Assembly: GCA_913031285.1 (NCBI GenBank)
Contig: CAJWEI010000014.1
Span: 1-57,347 of the forward strand
Length of the DNA stretch: 57,347 nt
Origin: an uncultured Alphaproteobacteria bacterium
GTDB lineage: Bacteria > Pseudomonadota > Alphaproteobacteria > Rhodobacterales > Rhodobacteraceae
Direction of reading: 5' to 3'
Shown: piece after piece, positions 45,457-54,943 of the stretch
Numbering within the stretch: the stretch's first letter is position 1
Layout: each line of letters starts with the position of its first letter
The notes under the pieces: generated by a model
What the model was told of the DNA's origin: nothing
Database searches by the model: none
The model's input: the letters and a program-made list of their open reading frames with translations, nothing else
Translations under genes and position numbers: made by a program

Positions 45457-46173
45457 CTATAATTCATCACTGAATGAAACTAATTCTTTCTTAAGCAATT
45501 TAAATGCCTCTGATTTGATTTGAGAGATACGTCCAGGCGTAATTTCCAAAACCTGCGCAATCTCATAAATGTTAAGTTCTTCGACATAATAAAGCTGGAG
45601 GACTTGGCTTTGCTGATTAGTCAACGTCTTGAGTGCAGTTACAAGCGTACCACGCATGCTTTTACTATCTATAATTCTTTCTGGCTCAATGCTTGGAGCA
45701 GCAAATACCATTGAATATTCATCGTAGGATTGACTTAGACTTTCTGATACATTTGCTTCAAACAGTCTGGTCCAACTATAATATTCATCCATCGGCAGTT
45801 TTAAAGATTTGGCAACCTCTCCATCGGTTGGGTTACGCCCAAGTTCCGAACTTAACTCCGACTTCTTATTATCAATCATTTGTTTGGCTTGTACCGCCGA
45901 CCGATTTAAATTGCCCGAGCGTCGGATAAGGTCAAGCATTGACCCTTTGATCCGAATACTCGCATAGCTTTCAAATGATGCGCCCTCAACGGTGGAATAC
46001 TTCTGAGCTGCGTCTACCAAACCCTCAAGGCCAGATTGTAAAAGATCATCAAGCTCTATGAAGGTAGCAACTCGGGAGTGCATTTTAAATGCGATCCTCC
46101 GCACTAATCCCTCATGCTTAAGAACAACGCGATCAACATTGTTCCCTTGCTCTTGATAACCTTGGCTTTTCAA
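45457..46173 (-). CDS. fliA: flagellar sigma factor FliA (sigma-28)
   Basis: 238 residues with sigma-70 regions 2-4: LVRRIAFKMHSRVATFIELD and DLLQSGLEGLVDAAQKY (region 2), SFESYASIRIKGSMLDLIRR (2.4/3.0) and LNIYEIAQVLEITPGRISQI (region 4 helix-turn-helix). This is the FliA/WhiG branch. It starts in a 4-base overlap with the FlhG-like gene. It should direct late flagellar genes such as flagellin, none of which are in this window. Many Rhodobacterales with CtrA-type flagella lack sigma-28, so its presence is informative. Confidence 0.9.
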   Translation of the reverse strand: MKSQGYQEQGNNVDRVVLKHEGLVRRIAFKMHSRVATFIELDDLLQSGLEGLVDAAQKYSTVEGASFESYASIRIKGSMLDLIRRSGNLNRSAVQAKQMIDNKKSELSSELGRNPTDGEVAKSLKLPMDEYYSWTRLFEANVSESLSQSYDEYSMVFAAPSIEPERIIDSKSMRGTLVTALKTLTNQQSQVLQLYYVEELNIYEIAQVLEITPGRISQIKSEAFKLLKKELVSFSDEL

Positions 46174-46949
46174 TGAAGAAACCCTTCAAACATCTCTAAT
46201 GGCATAGTATGATGGATCGCGTCAGATTTCAAATCTAATAAAGCGAGCGCAATATTCTGCAAAGCCATAGTTTCCAGAGCACGATATTTATTTATATCAT
46301 TTGTTTGCGGTAGGTGGCCCAGAAATCTCATTCTACTGCTTTTTGCAGATCCGACAGAAATCTCAAAATGTGAATAAATATCTAAAGCCTCACCAAAACA
46401 GTCTACCGTATCTATAATTATGCCGATCCTGCAATCTTCTATTTGCTCAACCGCTGATTTTACAAACAGGAGGCTTGCTGAATCTTGTCTTACACGATGA
46501 TCCAAAACAACGAGTACATCTCTCATTGACGACACTTTGACCTCACTAATAAATAACTTATCAAAATCGGTGTCTATCAATAAAAAATCTATCGGATTTG
46601 ACGGCAAAAATTCGAGCGTCTTTGATACAGCTGACCAATTGAAAATTGGTTTTTCTATAGCCACATTCCCGATTGCAAACTGCTTGCCCTGCTCCACGAG
46701 ACAAGATTTTACAGACTGCGGTTTATAAGTTCTTGAGAGAGTATGGCCGGTATCAGCCAGAAAGGACGTAAATGTGTCAATAGACATCGAAGGCTTATTA
46801 TGTGACACGAAACTGCTGGGTCGACTCAAAACTTTACTGTTCCCGAAATGTTCATCTAAATGAAATGACAAACGAGAGATAAAACGCGATTTACCACCGT
46901 CCCTGGAGTAGTCGCAGATACCAATTATCTTTGTCTTGCCCTGCCTCAT
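46170..46949 (-). CDS. FlhG/MinD-like protein with altered P-loop
   Basis: 259 residues. The position directly before fliA (ATGA overlap) is that of flhG/fleN. A deviant Walker A, CDYSRDGGKSRF (residues 12-23), replaces the usual KGGVGKT; a second acidic strand IDFLLIDTDFDKLF fits the MinD Walker B, and DVLVVLDHRVRQDSASLLFV fits the later strand. The overall similarity to FlhG is weak. It may bind nucleotide poorly or not at all. FlhG sets flagellar number or place; a similar role is inferred from context only. Confidence 0.5.
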   Translation of the reverse strand: MRQGKTKIIGICDYSRDGGKSRFISRLSFHLDEHFGNSKVLSRPSSFVSHNKPSMSIDTFTSFLADTGHTLSRTYKPQSVKSCLVEQGKQFAIGNVAIEKPIFNWSAVSKTLEFLPSNPIDFLLIDTDFDKLFISEVKVSSMRDVLVVLDHRVRQDSASLLFVKSAVEQIEDCRIGIIIDTVDCFGEALDIYSHFEISVGSAKSSRMRFLGHLPQTNDINKYRALETMALQNIALALLDLKSDAIHHTMPLEMFEGFLH

Positions 46950-47003
46950 TGCCCACTATCGCTTTAATTTTTCATTTCAGTATTGATGAAAATTCTCGTC
47001 TGC

Positions 47004-47834
47004 CTATTGCTTGGTGAACCTAGAAATCATGTCACTATCCGCCTGAATTGCCTTTGAGGCGGCTGAAAATGACTGTTGCGCTTGAATCAGAGACACAAGC
47101 TCATTTGTTAAATTTACATTTGCGACTTCCAAGTGACTAGACATAACTTTTCCTGTGAACGCTTCGCCTGGAGTATGTATTCTGAGATATCCAGCACCTT
47201 TGTCGAAGAATTCACCGTAAGTTTTATTTGGAGATGGTTGCAATTGAGCAGCTTTAAAGCGACCACCACCCATTTGAGCTAAGGCGGTTGGGTTATCCCA
47301 GGCAGCAATTCCTAGCTGTTCACCTGGCTCAGCAGACGCCATACCATAAGCTGTCATTATATTTCCATCAGGGTCTACATTAAATTCGCTAAGTGGAATT
47401 CCGTTTTTAGAAAAATCTATCTGTATCGGCGCCGAATCTTTGGATAGAACATAGAGACCATCATTTGAAGTTAGGAAACCATCTGCATCTAATTGAAAAG
47501 ATCCATTACGTGTATAGGTGACCTCACCCTCCAATTCGCCTGGCTTTGATGGATCTGGTTTACCTAACATAAACATTCCCCATCCATTGATTCCAAGGTC
47601 AGAAGTCACTCCTGTTCTTTTCAGTTCAGCAGGATGATGTGTAACACGGTTGATTTGCAGCTTGGAGCCACTTCCGGGTGTAGGTCCATTCGCATTTCCA
47701 CCAGTAAGATACATATCTTGGAACAAAGCGTCGCTGCGCTTAAACGCCGTTGTCCCAACATTGGCAATGTTATTGGTTACGACACCTATTTTAGCAGTAG
47801 AAGATGCAAGCGCGGTTTTAATAACATTTAGCAT
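47004..47834 (-). CDS. short flagellar hook/basal-body protein (FlgE/F/G family)
   Basis: 276 residues. The N-terminal IGVVTNNIANVGTTAFKRSD, with the rod-family ANVxTxxFKR pattern, TSDLGINGWGMFMLGKP and YTRNGSFQLDADGFLTSNDG belong to the FlgE/FlgF/FlgG group. The C-terminus SSHLEVANVNLTNELVSLIQAQQSFSAASKAIQ is FlgE-like. Real FlgE proteins are usually 400 or more residues, so this is a compact hook-like protein or a second basal-body protein. It sits downstream of the lytic transglycosylase, away from the expected flgBCDEF position. Confidence 0.75.
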   Translation of the reverse strand: MLNVIKTALASSTAKIGVVTNNIANVGTTAFKRSDALFQDMYLTGGNANGPTPGSGSKLQINRVTHHPAELKRTGVTSDLGINGWGMFMLGKPDPSKPGELEGEVTYTRNGSFQLDADGFLTSNDGLYVLSKDSAPIQIDFSKNGIPLSEFNVDPDGNIMTAYGMASAEPGEQLGIAAWDNPTALAQMGGGRFKAAQLQPSPNKTYGEFFDKGAGYLRIHTPGEAFTGKVMSSHLEVANVNLTNELVSLIQAQQSFSAASKAIQADSDMISRFTKQ

Positions 47835-47887
47835 TTCAGTCTCACTTTTTGTTCACAAGATACTTTGCACTTTTCGTGCCAAATTCT

Positions 47888-48622
47888 CTACATTTTAAAG
47901 AGTGGGGGCATTTTAAAGTCACGAAGATCTGCAAATGCCGGCTCACCAGCAATTTGAGGTCCAAAATTTACCATAGATCCAGTAGGTTTAACCCAAAATA
48001 GTGGCTGATTGAGTATATCTTTTTTAGCTTTCGGTTTGCCCGTCAAACTCTCAAATTTTTTCAACGAAACCAGTTTATCACTTTTTACAAGATTGGGTAT
48101 GGGCATCTTCTGAAACTTTGCATAATAGACATCACTGAATTTCGAATTTCTCGAATGATAAAATTTAACAGACTTTTCCCAAGTACCAGTCTCTTTAAAA
48201 AGTTGTTGGAGAAACTTAGCGGCATAGGCAACATTTTCATCCGGTGATATCATCTCTTCGATACTATCAAAATATCTTGCGTGCCAGCGTAAGTTTAATT
48301 GCATGCATCCAACATCAATATTTTTTTTACCGCGGTTGATGAGACTACTAAGCTTATTTAACGCCTCAGTTTTTGTATCTAAGACATAACCTTTTCCAGC
48401 ATTGTTCAATGACCATGGCCAACTGACATAATCGCCCTTATACCGCCTACCAGACTCCAAACGAGCAATTTTATACAGGACATGTTTAGGGACCGAGGTC
48501 GAGTACGCGACTTTTTCAATGCTTTTGTCGCAAAGCATGTTCACAGAGGCCTGCAATCCAGAGGACACGACAGACCCAAATATGAAAAACGTCACTAAAA
48601 GTATTGAAAAAAATTTATTCAT
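47888..48622 (-). CDS. lytic transglycosylase, flagellar (SltF-like)
   Basis: ATG 48622 behind GAGGA is chosen over 48643. About 244 residues with a signal peptide (NKFFSILLVTFFIFGSVVSS), then a family 1 transglycosylase core: catalytic glutamate in LYKIARLESGRRY, then SLINRGKKNIDVGCMQLNLRW and ENVAYAAKFLQQLFKETG. It would open peptidoglycan for the rod. FlgJ in this cluster has no hydrolase domain, so this enzyme likely replaces it, as SltF does in Rhodobacter sphaeroides. Confidence 0.8.
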   Translation of the reverse strand: MNKFFSILLVTFFIFGSVVSSGLQASVNMLCDKSIEKVAYSTSVPKHVLYKIARLESGRRYKGDYVSWPWSLNNAGKGYVLDTKTEALNKLSSLINRGKKNIDVGCMQLNLRWHARYFDSIEEMISPDENVAYAAKFLQQLFKETGTWEKSVKFYHSRNSKFSDVYYAKFQKMPIPNLVKSDKLVSLKKFESLTGKPKAKKDILNQPLFWVKPTGSMVNFGPQIAGEPAFADLRDFKMPPLFKM

Positions 48623-48681
48623 TTGATCCTCACTTACAAACATACTGCAAGGACCAGGCCAGTTTTTAACTTAAAACCGTC

Positions 48682-49956
48682 TTAGCGCAGAAAATCAAAA
48701 AGGCTTTGCGTATTAACTTTCATATAAGTCTGCCGTGCAGCATCCCTACTGACCAATAAAGTTTGAAGTTCCGTGATTAAAGTTTCTATATCAGCGTCTC
48801 TAAGTTTACCAATTTCAGTTTTTACAGCTAGCGACCTACTTAAGAGAACTGCCTCTTGTGACTCGGCATTTTTCATTCGAGCACCAGCAGTGGTACGCGA
48901 TATAGCCAATTGGGTCACAAGATCTTCTATATTAGCACTTTGTAACGAAAGTCCCTGCGTTTCATCACTAATCTTCAACGCTACATTAGTCGTTCCCTTA
49001 TCATAAACCTCAATATAGTGTGAAGGTTCAGCCTGAGCCAATTCGTAACCTTCAATAGAGACATCAGAAATTTTAATTAATTCAGTTGATCCAAGACCAG
49101 ATAATGAAATCACGCCTGTATCAGAAACGGTCGCCGCCAAACCGGTTGTAGAACTATTAATAGCGTTCACAAGCGGGGTCATAGAGTCCGAATTAACATT
49201 TGCAGAAATTATCTCAGGTCCATTAGGGCCCTGTAAAGTAAATGACCACATTTGAGGTTCTCTAGATGCATTCACCTTAAAATCTAAGCCCTCAGCAACT
49301 CCAACCTGATGTTTTTGAACGAAAGCTGTACTTGTGAGGAGAGCATTAGAAAGCCCATTCAAGACGTCAAAGGCACTCTTCTTTTCGTCAGAAGTCCCAA
49401 TTTGCATGAAAATTCGACCACCATTCAAACTTGTGGGTAGTTTTACTTTTTCTGAAACTCCTAATGTGTGTTCACCCCCATCTCCACGATATAGCACAGT
49501 CCCATCTAATTGTTCACGAAAAGGATCCGCTTCAGTTGAGAAGCCTCCAAAAAGCGAATCTCCTGCACTATCTGTGGCGTTCGCCAAACCCAGCAATGTC
49601 TCCCTAATCCCTAGAATTTCCTGACGTGCCGCTAACCGTTCTGATTGGGTTACTGTGTCAGTATTCGAGGCCACAAAGAGTTCTTTAGCCCGAATTGCAC
49701 CGTTTATTGCTGTCTCTAATGTCGTATCCGCAAGGCCAAGTCTGTCGTTAACTTTAGATAGGTTCTTTTGATACTGAGAAAGGCGAGTGTCTAGTTCATT
49801 CCTTGCTGATAGAGTAACCGCGTCCATGGGCTGTGCAGAAGACTTAGGGATCCTGCTTCCAGTAGCAACCTGAGTTTGCAACCCTTGCAAACGATCTTCG
49901 ATCGTTTTGAACTGATCAAGCATTTGCGTAGCGAACAACTTTGTTGAAATAGACAT
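48682..49956 (-). CDS. flgL: hook-filament junction protein FlgL
   Basis: 424 residues, moderately long for FlgL. Flagellin-like N-terminus STKLFATQMLDQFKTIEDRL and QTQVATGSRIPKSSAQPMDA, C-terminus AGARMKNAESQEAVLLSRSL and LREADIETL-type helix (RDADIETLITELQTLLVSRD). The middle carries extra domains. It is seven bases downstream of flgK and forms the second junction layer between hook and filament. Confidence 0.85.
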   Translation of the reverse strand: MSISTKLFATQMLDQFKTIEDRLQGLQTQVATGSRIPKSSAQPMDAVTLSARNELDTRLSQYQKNLSKVNDRLGLADTTLETAINGAIRAKELFVASNTDTVTQSERLAARQEILGIRETLLGLANATDSAGDSLFGGFSTEADPFREQLDGTVLYRGDGGEHTLGVSEKVKLPTSLNGGRIFMQIGTSDEKKSAFDVLNGLSNALLTSTAFVQKHQVGVAEGLDFKVNASREPQMWSFTLQGPNGPEIISANVNSDSMTPLVNAINSSTTGLAATVSDTGVISLSGLGSTELIKISDVSIEGYELAQAEPSHYIEVYDKGTTNVALKISDETQGLSLQSANIEDLVTQLAISRTTAGARMKNAESQEAVLLSRSLAVKTEIGKLRDADIETLITELQTLLVSRDAARQTYMKVNTQSLFDFLR

Positions 49957-49963
49957 TCTATCC

Positions 49964-52900
49964 TCACATTATATTCAAGAGTGTATCAAACATTTGCCTT
50001 GCAGCCTTTAAAATTTCCGCAGCGGCCTTGTATGCCTGCTGCTGTTCTAACAGCCTTCCAGCTTCTTCATCCAGGTTCACACCTGACAGCTCATCTTCCG
50101 CAACGACTGCAGCGTCCCGCATCGCTTCTGCCGACTGTTCAAGCATTCGGCCAGATACCAACTGGGAACCAACGCCTAGAGCAATTGCTCGAAAGTCATC
50201 CTGAAAACTTGGGCGACCATCCGATTTAACGCCAAGTGCTATCAGGGCGTCCATATTTCTGGAGTCGCCAGAATTTGATGTATTTAGACTAATATCAAAA
50301 ACGTCACCTTGATCTGCAAATCCCTTAAGCTCTATACGATATTTGTCCAATTCAAAGTCCGCAGCACCGTTGGAAAAACGCGTTGCAATTGAGTCACCTG
50401 TATTTGTATCGAAGAGCTCGACCTTTCCAATGGAACTGTCTGTGACTTTTACCTGGTAGTTCTCTTCAGGTTCTTCTCCATTAAGGTAATTGGCATTTTC
50501 ATATTTCATCCCGAGTCTGCGTGATCCCTCTTTGTCAAGAACAACAATGAGATCTTCTGGTGGCAATTTATCGATAGAAAGGGTTTGTCCCGATAGGCCC
50601 GATACTCCAACTGAGACTTCAGCCGGCTTAGAACCAGAAGAAATAGTCTTGAAGCCATTTGCAGCTATTTCAAAATCAAACTCGGCGACATTAAGTCCTA
50701 GGCTCGATGCATTGAGTGATGGTGTAACAGACATTGCACCGTTCGTCTGAGACGATACCAAAGAAATAATCGGAGTGTATACTGAAGAATCTAAAGTGAG
50801 ACTTGCAACTTTATCGCCAGTCAAAGCTACTAATTTAACGCCGTTACCGATGGAAGTACCGTCAGACGTGAAAATATCATTCTTCGAATACGTAGTACTT
50901 GTTCCAGCATCGTAGACTTTGTATTTAGTACCTGACTTCGAACTTGTTAAGGAAGAACCTTCAATAACGCTGCTGTTAAAAGGTGAAATGAACTTTACGT
51001 CATTATTACTCGAGGAAAATGTATATATTCCTCGGTCGTTATTTACAGTCACTGTTGCAGTGTTGGTCCCCAATTTCACATCAAAACTCTTGCTGACACC
51101 AGAGCGGATTAGTTCCAAGGAAGTACCTATAGCAATTCCACTTTCGTCTACCACAGCGCCAGAACTATTGATATTCAATGTGAAATTTGAATTAAGTGCA
51201 TGAGCTGAAGTAGCGGAGGCCACGACCTCAAACCTTTGACCATCAGGAACCAACTTTATTCCTGCCGCCAAGGTTACACCATTAAGAAGATAGTTCGACC
51301 CATCATGGGTCAGTGTATGTTTGTCACCAACCGCCAAAGTCGTATTTGAAGTATTATCCAGAACAATCCATTCCGATTCTGCATCGGAAGTTTTCAAGTC
51401 ACTTAGCGCATGAATGTTCATAGCGGCTGCGAAGTCGGCGTTACCACCAGTTCCGTTTGCACCGCCATTTCCAGTCAAAACTTGCGTAATTGTCCCAGTA
51501 CCCGTCAACGTGCCACCGTCAGAAGTGAAGATCGTGCCAACTGCTTGAGCAACGTTATTGGAGGAGTTTGCACTTGAAAAAGTTGTGGTGCCGAGAGAAG
51601 TCACCATATAGTTCTTTGCATTAGTAAGACCTGCCGTCACAACGGTAGAATTAGCAGTCGTCTCTCCCTCGGTCAGGCTAAAGGTTCGACCTCTAAGAAT
51701 TGTATCAGAGTTTGCATCCGTGGTGGCAAAACCAAACTCTTTCGCATCAGTATTGTTTAACACTTTAATACTTTGTCCACTCATAACACCAGATGGCGCT
51801 GAGATACTTAGCTGATGTCCACCAATCACCTTTTCCGAAGTCACTAAGATTCTATCATTTTCAATACCTGTCACTGAATATGCATCATCTTTATACTTAA
51901 GTGTGTATTCAGTCGCCCCAACTGTGAATGCCATAGTAGAATTTTCAGCAGGTAAATCTGTTAGTATACTTCCTTGTAAAGAAGGAAGGGCCGCCAAGTC
52001 TCTAGCCTTCTGAATAAGCTGCTTTGAAATACTTTCTGTGGTGAACTCATTAAGATCGCGTCCTTTCAGTGATACAGAAAGAGCCGGAGACTTTTGGCCG
52101 TTTAGTGGCGAAGTTAGGGACAACTCAGCGTTAGGAGATGCAATACGCAGTCCATCTGGGCTGGCCTGAGGGGCTAGCTGATCTGGGGTTAGCTCCCAAC
52201 TAAACTCAGCCACAGATCCTGAAGCCGATAATGAACGCGCAACACCACCACTAATCATAGCGTCAGCCTGCGCGGTCACGCTTTGCCCAAGGGTTGACTT
52301 AACAACAAACTCACGAGGTGATTTAAGATCCAACGTCCCCATGATTTTTGTCGCTTGAGTTAAGCCTACATCCGTGGTCAGTAATTTATTATATGATTGA
52401 TCAAGAACATTTACATTCATCCGAGAACCAGAGAACTGATCGAGACTTATATCTTGCCCAGTAGCATCAATAAGGACAATTTTTTTTCCATCTTTGGATA
52501 CTTCAGCCGTGATACCAGTACGTGCAAACTGATCATTGATGGGTTTTACCAGGGTGGTAAGATCGCTATTCGTGTAACTTCTTGCAATAGTTATTTGGTC
52601 ACCATCATGAGTATTTATATTAAAGCTAATATTACCACTTGTCGCAGCCGATGAATCTAACTCCAAGGAAGCCAATGTCTTTGCCATCGCCGAGATACCC
52701 TCAGACGTTAGAGCGCCATTAATCTTCTCCGCGATCACTTTGACAGATAAAGATCCTTGAATTGCGATGTCTTTATTTACCAAATTGTCCGACGTCGTGA
52801 AATTAAGCGTCTGTGCGGCTATCTTGTTAAGCGCGGGACTCTGTTGAATTAACTCACCTAAGTTCTGACTTGTGAGCACTGAAGCAACTGTAGCAACTTT

Positions 52901-54931
52901 GAAATATCCGCCAGGCAGTAAGTTATTTATTTCTGCGCCACGGTAGCCAGCTCCGCCTATATCGTTAAGATAGTCGGCTCTGTAAGTTGCATTGCGATTG
53001 AACCCGTTGTCGACGGTCAAGAGATTTGTTGCGTCAGTTCCACTCAATGGTATTCCAGCAATCTGGCGACCTTCTCTTGTGAACACTTTAAATCCCGATG
53101 CCGCCTCACTCTGGGTCAAGACAGCATTTGCGGTGCTGCCTGATTTTAATGTAAATGTACTGGCTGCAAACGTCGCCGCACCACTGAATTTTAATCCTCC
53201 TTCGAAACCAGCCGCAAATAAGCCAAGGTCTTTTAATGTCTGTGGTGGCGTTCCATTCGTTTTAAGCACGCCATTATTTAGATTCTCCGCAATATCCTGC
53301 GGTCTAAAGTAGCGGTTTAAACTTGGTTCCGGGTCAACCGAAGAAAACGTATGAGTAACTCCACTGATTGTGAGTTGAAACCTGCTCAACGGATCGCTAG
53401 ATGAGAAATTTATAGTAGCCGTAGCATTTTGGCCAAAGGAAGATAGGTCTAATTTTTTAACATTGGCTGGAATATAAGCTACTGCGCCACCTTTCAAAAA
53501 TTCTGTGTAAGAAATCGGCGATAGGGAATTATTCGTGACATCAACCAAGCTCGTTAGATTTGGTTCGCTAGCTGCAATAAGCTGGCTGTCTAAGTTCGCC
53601 GAACCAGCATTCGTACTCTTAGGAGTGATAACAAAATTGGCTCCAGCTGCAAATTCTGATCCATTTCTTAACAAAAAAGTCATTCTTTCAGCGTCACCAC
53701 TCATTTTGGCGACTTGGAAGGTATCTCCGTGGCTAGCCTTAGAGTTGACCTGTACGACCATTCCATCAATTTTAATTTCACTTCGGCCAGTACCAACAAT
53801 TTTACCAGAACTATCCGTACCAGACCAAAAATTTACGCGTCCATCATAGGTGAATTTTATGTCACCAACGCTATCAATTTTACCAGGAACTTCCATTAAG
53901 CTTATATCAAGTTCAGAACTATTTTCTTTTGGCTGCGTAACTTTAAATTTTCTCGCCGTAAAAAGTTCCTTACCTCGTTCACCATCAAAATCTATACCAG
54001 AAGTATGTATTGTGTTGACTTCGTCTACAAAGCGAGTTGCCAAGAGGTCTAGGCTTTTTTCAGTCGATTGAATAATATCGAGGCTATCAGCTAAACCCTT
54101 GAGCGATCCATCATCTAAGGTCTTGAAAACCATGCCGCTGCCTAACTGGAAAATAGTGCCAGAAATATCACTATGCGTTGTATTTATGGGAGTTATGTCT
54201 TCACCACTTACAAGCTGTGGCCCCTCCTTATAGCGCCCAAGTCTAAGATCAGCTTCGCTTCTTTGCCCATAATTTACTGATACACGGATTATACCAGATA
54301 TTTCGTTTACTAGCCTATCCCGTTCGTCCAAAAGTGCGAGCGGTGGAGCGGCACCAATATTTGACGACCGCAACCTACCATTTACTTGCCCGAGACTTTC
54401 CGTTAGGCGGTTCACTTTTTCCACATCAGCATCAACCAGATTGCGCAATTGAGATTTCAAGTCCCCAACAACTTGCGCTGTAATATTAAATGAATTTGCG
54501 AGTCCATTTGCTTGTTCTATTGCTGCTGCTCTTGGAGCAAGATCACCTGGGTTAGCGGCGATATCAGAAAGTTTTGAAAAGAATTCTGACATTTGCGATG
54601 CGAGATCGCCCTCTGTTGGCAAAAGGAAATCTTCCAGTCGCTCCAGTGAAGCTACAAAATGATTGGCTGTTTGAAACTTACTTTCGGCTGAATTGGCGCT
54701 TTGCACTAAGTAAGCATCAAATGCTCGCCTTACATCTCCAATCTGAACCCCTAGACCTAGCTGACCTGTTTTTGACGCCAGCGCACTTTGCGCCCCTGAA
54801 ACTTCCAGCATATCTGCATCTCGCCGATGGTATCCATCGGTGTTAACATTAGCAATGTTTTGGCCAGTCACGTTAAGTGCCTGACGTTGTGCGTTTATTG
54901 CACTTTTGCCAATATCAATTAATCCCGCCAA
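49964..54931 (-). CDS. flgK: giant hook-associated protein FlgK
   Basis: 1655 residues in one open frame; FlgK usually has 450-650. The ends are ordinary: N-terminus NAQRQALNVTGQNIANVNTD and TDGYHRRDADMLEVSG, then a long helical region to about residue 320; C-terminus from about 1560 (EDELSGVNLDEEAGRLLEQQ, EILKAARQMFDTLLNIM). Between them about 1200 residues of Ser/Thr/Gly/Asn/Asp-rich strands are inserted, without cysteine. At about 1107-1150, 1184-1227 and 1334-1370 three related units show the pattern Y/W-x-V...GTTT-F/Y-S...DIFTSDG...GVKLV. The insert should project from the hook-filament junction. No stop or frameshift breaks it. Confidence 0.9.
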   Translation of the reverse strand: MAGLIDIGKSAINAQRQALNVTGQNIANVNTDGYHRRDADMLEVSGAQSALASKTGQLGLGVQIGDVRRAFDAYLVQSANSAESKFQTANHFVASLERLEDFLLPTEGDLASQMSEFFSKLSDIAANPGDLAPRAAAIEQANGLANSFNITAQVVGDLKSQLRNLVDADVEKVNRLTESLGQVNGRLRSSNIGAAPPLALLDERDRLVNEISGIIRVSVNYGQRSEADLRLGRYKEGPQLVSGEDITPINTTHSDISGTIFQLGSGMVFKTLDDGSLKGLADSLDIIQSTEKSLDLLATRFVDEVNTIHTSGIDFDGERGKELFTARKFKVTQPKENSSELDISLMEVPGKIDSVGDIKFTYDGRVNFWSGTDSSGKIVGTGRSEIKIDGMVVQVNSKASHGDTFQVAKMSGDAERMTFLLRNGSEFAAGANFVITPKSTNAGSANLDSQLIAASEPNLTSLVDVTNNSLSPISYTEFLKGGAVAYIPANVKKLDLSSFGQNATATINFSSSDPLSRFQLTISGVTHTFSSVDPEPSLNRYFRPQDIAENLNNGVLKTNGTPPQTLKDLGLFAAGFEGGLKFSGAATFAASTFTLKSGSTANAVLTQSEAASGFKVFTREGRQIAGIPLSGTDATNLLTVDNGFNRNATYRADYLNDIGGAGYRGAEINNLLPGGYFKVATVASVLTSQNLGELIQQSPALNKIAAQTLNFTTSDNLVNKDIAIQGSLSVKVIAEKINGALTSEGISAMAKTLASLELDSSAATSGNISFNINTHDGDQITIARSYTNSDLTTLVKPINDQFARTGITAEVSKDGKKIVLIDATGQDISLDQFSGSRMNVNVLDQSYNKLLTTDVGLTQATKIMGTLDLKSPREFVVKSTLGQSVTAQADAMISGGVARSLSASGSVAEFSWELTPDQLAPQASPDGLRIASPNAELSLTSPLNGQKSPALSVSLKGRDLNEFTTESISKQLIQKARDLAALPSLQGSILTDLPAENSTMAFTVGATEYTLKYKDDAYSVTGIENDRILVTSEKVIGGHQLSISAPSGVMSGQSIKVLNNTDAKEFGFATTDANSDTILRGRTFSLTEGETTANSTVVTAGLTNAKNYMVTSLGTTTFSSANSSNNVAQAVGTIFTSDGGTLTGTGTITQVLTGNGGANGTGGNADFAAAMNIHALSDLKTSDAESEWIVLDNTSNTTLAVGDKHTLTHDGSNYLLNGVTLAAGIKLVPDGQRFEVVASATSAHALNSNFTLNINSSGAVVDESGIAIGTSLELIRSGVSKSFDVKLGTNTATVTVNNDRGIYTFSSSNNDVKFISPFNSSVIEGSSLTSSKSGTKYKVYDAGTSTTYSKNDIFTSDGTSIGNGVKLVALTGDKVASLTLDSSVYTPIISLVSSQTNGAMSVTPSLNASSLGLNVAEFDFEIAANGFKTISSGSKPAEVSVGVSGLSGQTLSIDKLPPEDLIVVLDKEGSRRLGMKYENANYLNGEEPEENYQVKVTDSSIGKVELFDTNTGDSIATRFSNGAADFELDKYRIELKGFADQGDVFDISLNTSNSGDSRNMDALIALGVKSDGRPSFQDDFRAIALGVGSQLVSGRMLEQSAEAMRDAAVVAEDELSGVNLDEEAGRLLEQQQAYKAAAEILKAARQMFDTLLNIM

Positions 54932-54943
54932 CTGCTGTCTCCA

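Noticed and set aside
50490-54846. Several plus-strand frames of 80-106 codons inside flgK
   Set aside because: They are the complement of a continuous 1655-codon frame and have no ribosome sites or family matches.
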